A DNA stretch of 64,000 nt from Hyparrhenia diplandra (Eukaryota; Streptophyta; Magnoliopsida; Poales; Poaceae), in NCBI GenBank assembly GCA_015847255.1, contig JADLZK010009226.1, positions 124,001-188,000 of the forward strand. The letters run 5' to 3'. The position numbers were made by a program, and so were the translations under genes. Of this stretch, positions 60,236 through 64,000 are shown piece after piece. The notes beneath the pieces were generated by a model. That model saw only the letters and a list, made by a program, of their open reading frames with translations. It made no database searches and was not told where the DNA came from. Every line of letters begins with the position of its first letter. Within the stretch, counting starts at the first letter, position 1.

Positions 60236-60438
60236 ACTCTACTCACAGCAATCTTTTATAGGTTCAGTTGTTTCAATTGTTATATGATCTTTACAAATAG
60301 TTATAGCTAGATTGATAGTGGAAGGTGGGGGTCATTTTTCTGTCTGACCCATTTTGTGAACATCCTTTTTTACAACAAATACTGGCAGAGGAAGACACGT
60401 TGGCATTTGTCATATTTCACTGCGGCAAACCTACAGAT

Positions 60439-60510
60439 AGTGTTGAAGTTATTGAATCAACTAGTGTTGTAGTTATTGAATCAAATAGTGTTGAAGTTAC
60501 TCAAGAAAAT
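60439..60510 (+). repeat. Three 24-bp repeats in the GCN1 3' UTR region
   Basis: AGTGTTGAAGTTATTGAATC and close variants repeat three times at 24-bp spacing (60439, 60463, 60487). The repeat is in frame in a short open frame (60325-60516), but nothing supports translation after the GCN1 stop at 60233-60235. Confidence 0.8.
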
Positions 60511-60693
60511 TTGTAGAATTTTGTCTTCCCAGTTTTTCCCAGAGTTTGGACTCGGTACTTATTCAACGCAATGGACAAATTTCGAGGACACAACAGTATA
60601 TATTGCAACAAGGACTAGTTCGTTACTTTGAGCACAACAGTGCTATCTCAGTTCTACGATAAAGCACGTCAATCATATCGTCGAGCATTGTTC

Positions 60694-62542
60694 CTACCAT
60701 CTCTCATCTCCCTCCCAGTTGTTCTTCTCCTTAGGCCCGGTCGGCCCTTCTTCCCTGGACAGCTCGTTGGGCATCTTGTTCAGCATGCTCTCCGCTCTGC
60801 ACCTGAGCCGGGAAGGTAGGCGCCCGACCATCCACTCCATCCGCTTCCTCGACTTGTACACCACCGTCGGACCCCACTCCCGCATGAACTGCAGCCACTG
60901 CGGCTCGGCGACGGCGCCCTCGCCCAGATACTCCGCCGCAACGATGCGGTACCTGGCGCTGGAGTCCACGAATAGACTGCTCCGGGCGGCGTCGTTGCGG
61001 ATGCCGACCCCGAGCGCCGCCGAGCCCTGCAGGTATACACCAGGGTACGCGTAGCTCGCGTGCCCATTCCTGGACGAGTACACCACGGGCCGGTTGCCGT
61101 CGACGTACTCCAGCGCGGAGGCGTCCACCCAGTGCCCGCCGCTGTGCTGCGAGTAGTACACGCCCATGAGCTCACCGGTGAGGTTGCTGACGCGGATCGT
61201 GAAGTGCTCCCAGTCCCCGACGTGCTGCCCGGTCTTGCCCAGCGGGAGGCTGATCGGGCCCAGCTTGAGCCTCGCCGGGCCGTTGAACGGGCAGAACACC
61301 CACATGGCCACGTCCGTGCACGTGCCGCCCATGGCCGGCTTCACGTGCGCGTAGAGCCCGCGCTGTCGATGTTGCCGCGGCACACGGCGCGGCCCCGCTC
61401 GCCGCCGGGGACGTCGATCCAGTACTCCCCGTCGTTGCAACCCCCGCCAGGGAGGTTGGACCCCTCACCGTCGATCTCCTCGCCCGCGGCGTCTCCCCTC
61501 CTCGCTTGTAAAGTGCGGCTCCGTTCTTGAAGAACCAGGAGACGGACGACGGCAGGTAGACCTCCTTGGGGTGGAAGAAGAGCGTGGGGCCGTAGTGCCG
61601 GATCACCGCGTGCGCCTGCTCCAGCGTCGGCATCGCCGACAGGTCGAGCTCGACGTTGCCCAGGCACGCCATGCCGTGCTCGCGTGGCGGGAGCCAGTCA
61701 GCGGCGCAGCAGAAGGTGCCCACGCACACTCCTTTCCCCACATCCCTCGGCGCACCGGGCGCACCCCTGCACGGTGAAGAACGACGACGACGACGACGGC
61801 CCCGGCAGCTGCAGGCAGAGCAGCGACCCGTGCGGCTCGCACTCGTCCGTGAGGTCCTCGCGGACGCATGCCACCTCCTCGAGCGGTGGACTCCGCCGTT
61901 CCGTCGTCACGACGCACCCCATCGCCCGGTACCCCTCCGGCGGCACGGGGACCCAGAAGTATGCGTCGCTTCGACCGTACCCGTCGCCGGCATTGGCACG
62001 GCTGCCACCGGCATGGAATTCCCAGACGAGCGCGTAGTCCAGCGGCTTTGCAAGCGGTGGTGGCCGAGGCGAGGCGCCGGGCGGGCGCTCCTCCCCGCTC
62101 TGGCAACGAGGACGTAGCCGTGGAGCGGTCGGCAGTTTGGCTGGCAGTAGTAGCCGAGTAGGGAGAAGCCCACCGGGGACACCGACCGGCCGGTAAAGGT
62201 GGCGCTGCCGCCGCCACGCCGCCGCGACGACAGCGTGCAGATCTTCTGGAACGCGGTGGCCGCGGCGAGCTCCAGCTGCCCTCCGCCGATGCGTATCCTC
62301 CCCGTCGCGAATCCCCTCCTGCCCAGAATGCGACGCCGGATCGATTAACCAACCAGTCACATTTCGCGAATGGATTGATGGAGCAGTCACAGGACAGGAG
62401 GGGCTGTCAGTCACCACTCACCTGGGGGCCAGAACGGGAGAGGCTCGGCGAAGGAGAAGACCTCCGGCTCCGGTTCCTCGGGGACGGGCCCGCCCACGCG
62501 GACGTCTCCGCCCGAGAAGCAGCTGCCCCACCGCTGGCGCAT
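60694..62542 (-). CDS. VPS62-related DUF946 protein, 2 exons
   Basis: Minus strand: exon 1 is 62542-62422 from MRQRWGSCFSGGDV to the GT donor, and exon 2 is 62318-60694. Conserved DUF946/VPS62 blocks in order: PEPEVFSFAEPLPFWPPG, GYYCQPNCRPLHGYVLVA, KPLDYALVWEF, VPPEGYRAMGCVVTTE, VRHYGPTLFFHPKEVYLPSS-type (the sequence here has VIRHYGPT), SWFFKNGAALY, GQHVGDWEHFTIRVSNLTGE, HSGGHWVDASALEYVDGN, NGHASYAYPG, GIRNDAA and the C-terminal GPTGPKEKNNWEGDE. Expected length is about 550-580 residues. The family is named for similarity to yeast Vps62; its biochemical role in plants is not established. At least five single-base frame breaks occur (see findings). It is convergent with GCN1, 458 bp away. 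Confidence 0.87.
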
Positions 62543-63017
62543 CGCGCGCGCGCTGGCTGTCTTGCCGGATTGATGCGCGGCCGATACGAGCGGGAGCGGG
62601 ATGGCCGGATGGGCTCCGTGCAGGCTAACGACTGGGTGACACACGTCTCATGGACTCACCACACCAGCGACGGCCAGGAAGAAAAGGACATGGCGCCTGC
62701 CACTGCTGCCGTGCGCGCATTGGGTTGGTGGAGTGGGGTGGGAATCCGAATCCCCTTCGACTTTGCCCTCGATGGTTGTCGGCCTCGCCCTGATCCGTCA
62801 TCAGTGTGCAGCGCGGTAGACGTGGATGGCGGGTGGGCGCTGCCGACAAGCGCGGAAGCGCCACTGACGTTGAAATGCAATTATCCAAGCACGCTGCGTT
62901 ATGAGTCGTGATAGGTACTGTACGTTATGTTTTATCTGGAAATGGACGCCTAGCAAGCAAAAATGGCAAGCAGGAGTAGTCCCTCCGTTTAAAAAAGAAG
63001 CATATTTTGCTTGTCTA
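62543..63017. other. DUF946 upstream region and remnant of a MITE end
   Basis: This is the promoter side of the minus-strand DUF946 gene. No TATA box is obvious. From about 62980 a GTCCCTCCGTTTAAAAAAGA phrase resembles a MITE end, cut off by the T run of the LINE that starts at 63018. Confidence 0.45.
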
Positions 63018-64000
63018 TTTTTTTTTTTTTTTCGAACAAGGGGATTCCCCATTTCCATTACAAGTAACGAAATACAGCATAGTTTTTAGAACAGTTCAGA
63101 AAAAGAAAAAACGTGTCCCAGAAAGCCGGACCGGCACGGGGAACAGGCACCCCAGAGTTAAACTCCTATTACATCACCATTCAAAAGAGCAAATAAGCAT
63201 CAACACGATATCTGAGACGCTCTAGATTGAATAACACGCTAGTTTTGTCCGGCGTCATCAGCTCCCTCTTCTTCGTTGGCGATTAGTCTTCCTCCATGCT
63301 CTTCACGTCCCTTGTGCAGCAAGTTGACTGCAAACTGAGAGTAGCCTGTACCGTCTTCGACCATTCTTCCTTGTCGCAGTCCTTCAGCAAACCTGACCAA
63401 TGATTCATTAGCCCACATGCATGGCTAATTATCTCCAAAGGATTGTTAAGCTTTTTTCCTTCAAAACAAATTGCATTTCTTTTTTCCAGATGGCCCAACA
63501 TATGGCCCCAAGTCCAATCCCATGAAACTGGCTATTCTTTGGAAGCCATTTCTCACACCACTCCCAACCTTGAGCAAAGGATTGTGGAATGTCAGATGCA
63601 CCAATACTTGAGGCAACTGTTGCCCACACACATTTTGAGATTGGACAAGTGAATAACAAATGATTAACATTTTCAGGTTGATTACAAAAATAGCAAGTAG
63701 GGTCCCCTTCCCAGTTTCTTTTTAGCATATTATCTTTGGTCAAAATCGCATTAGCAACCAACCACATAAAGATTTTAATTTTGGCTGGAACTTTAGATTT
63801 CCAAATCTTCTTATGATTAGGACCAGCATCACTCACAGTCAATGCATTATAAGTTGATTTGACAATGAATCTCACTTTTCTCAAGTTTCCAGACCGGTAT
63901 ATCCTTACCTGCTGTCAGCTCATATTTTAGGATCCTCTCTCTGAGAGTTATCCAATCACTTAGGCTGTCACCAATCAACCATCTACTAAAAGAGATTTTA
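63018..64000 (-). mobile_element. LINE 3' part, continues past the window
   Basis: The T run at 63018-63032 is the poly(A) tail of a minus-strand LINE. The coding part matches the same family as the LINE at 6874-12993, with parallel motifs KIKIFMWLVANAILTKDN and LLKDCDKEEW. The 5' part lies beyond the window. Confidence 0.88.
63283..63900 (-). pseudogene. LINE ORF2 C-terminus: zf-RVT (frameshifted, partial)
   Basis: The minus strand reads KSKVPAKIKIFMWLVANAIL, then the Cys/His set CYFCNQPENVNHLLFTC, then CVWATVASSIGASDIPQSF. A single frameshift near 63490 separates this from EKRNAICFEGKKLNNPLEI and WSGLLKDCDKEEW. Endonuclease and RT are outside the window. Confidence 0.85.

Noticed and set aside
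60325..60516. 63-codon frame after GCN1
   Set aside because: It follows the GCN1 stop, has no splice link to exon 60 and no homology that I know; treated as 3' UTR repeat.

Overview
The window is plant nuclear DNA from a grass, most likely the rice tribe. The evidence is GT-AG spliced genes, many Stowaway-type MITEs with CTCCCTCC ends and TA duplications, LINEs with DUF4283-type ORF1 and zf-RVT-type ORF2 ends, Ty3-like LTR elements, and orthologues of plant genes. The species cannot be fixed from the sequence alone.

Layout. 1-3000: about 2.5 copies of a 446-bp tandem repeat, split by a 1.9-kb solo-LTR-like insertion. 5468-6785: a 5'-truncated LINE. 6874-12993: a 6.1-kb LINE with a 20-bp target duplication. 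14842-15075: a Stowaway MITE. 15546-19296: a 3.75-kb LTR retrotransposon with both LTRs, primer site, polypurine tract and a 5-bp duplication; it keeps gag and protease but has no pol. 21494-22964 (+): an R2R3-MYB transcription factor gene. 23513-23562: a perfect 21-bp hairpin. 26210-34208: an 8-kb LINE with an 11-bp target duplication. 34931-35690: a DNA transposon with a GC-rich payload. 36310-37160: two unrelated tandem arrays. 38746-60235 (+): a 60-exon GCN1/ILITYHIA gene whose introns hold a SINE-like unit, a hAT-type element and several MITEs. 60694-62542 (-): a VPS62-related DUF946 gene, convergent with GCN1. 63018-64000 (-): the 3' part of another LINE.

Three genes can be supported: MYB, GCN1 and DUF946. 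They are neighbours, not a pathway. GCN1 is the ribosome-bound activator of the eIF2-alpha kinase GCN2. The MYB is a DNA-binding regulator resembling plant subgroup 21. The DUF946 protein has no firmly established biochemical role. Everything else recognisable is transposon or repeat.

The most important caution concerns reading frame. The GCN1 exons are otherwise conserved, with splice sites and phases intact, but about a dozen single-base insertions or deletions break the frame, mostly in homopolymers, and I saw no base-substitution stop codon. The DUF946 gene shows the same pattern. This looks more like consensus error in a draft assembly than gene death, and it should be settled before either gene is called a pseudogene. 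I found no convincing new functional system. The most unusual items are the pol-less retrotransposon carrying an unrecognised ORF, and the 21-bp hairpin downstream of the MYB gene.
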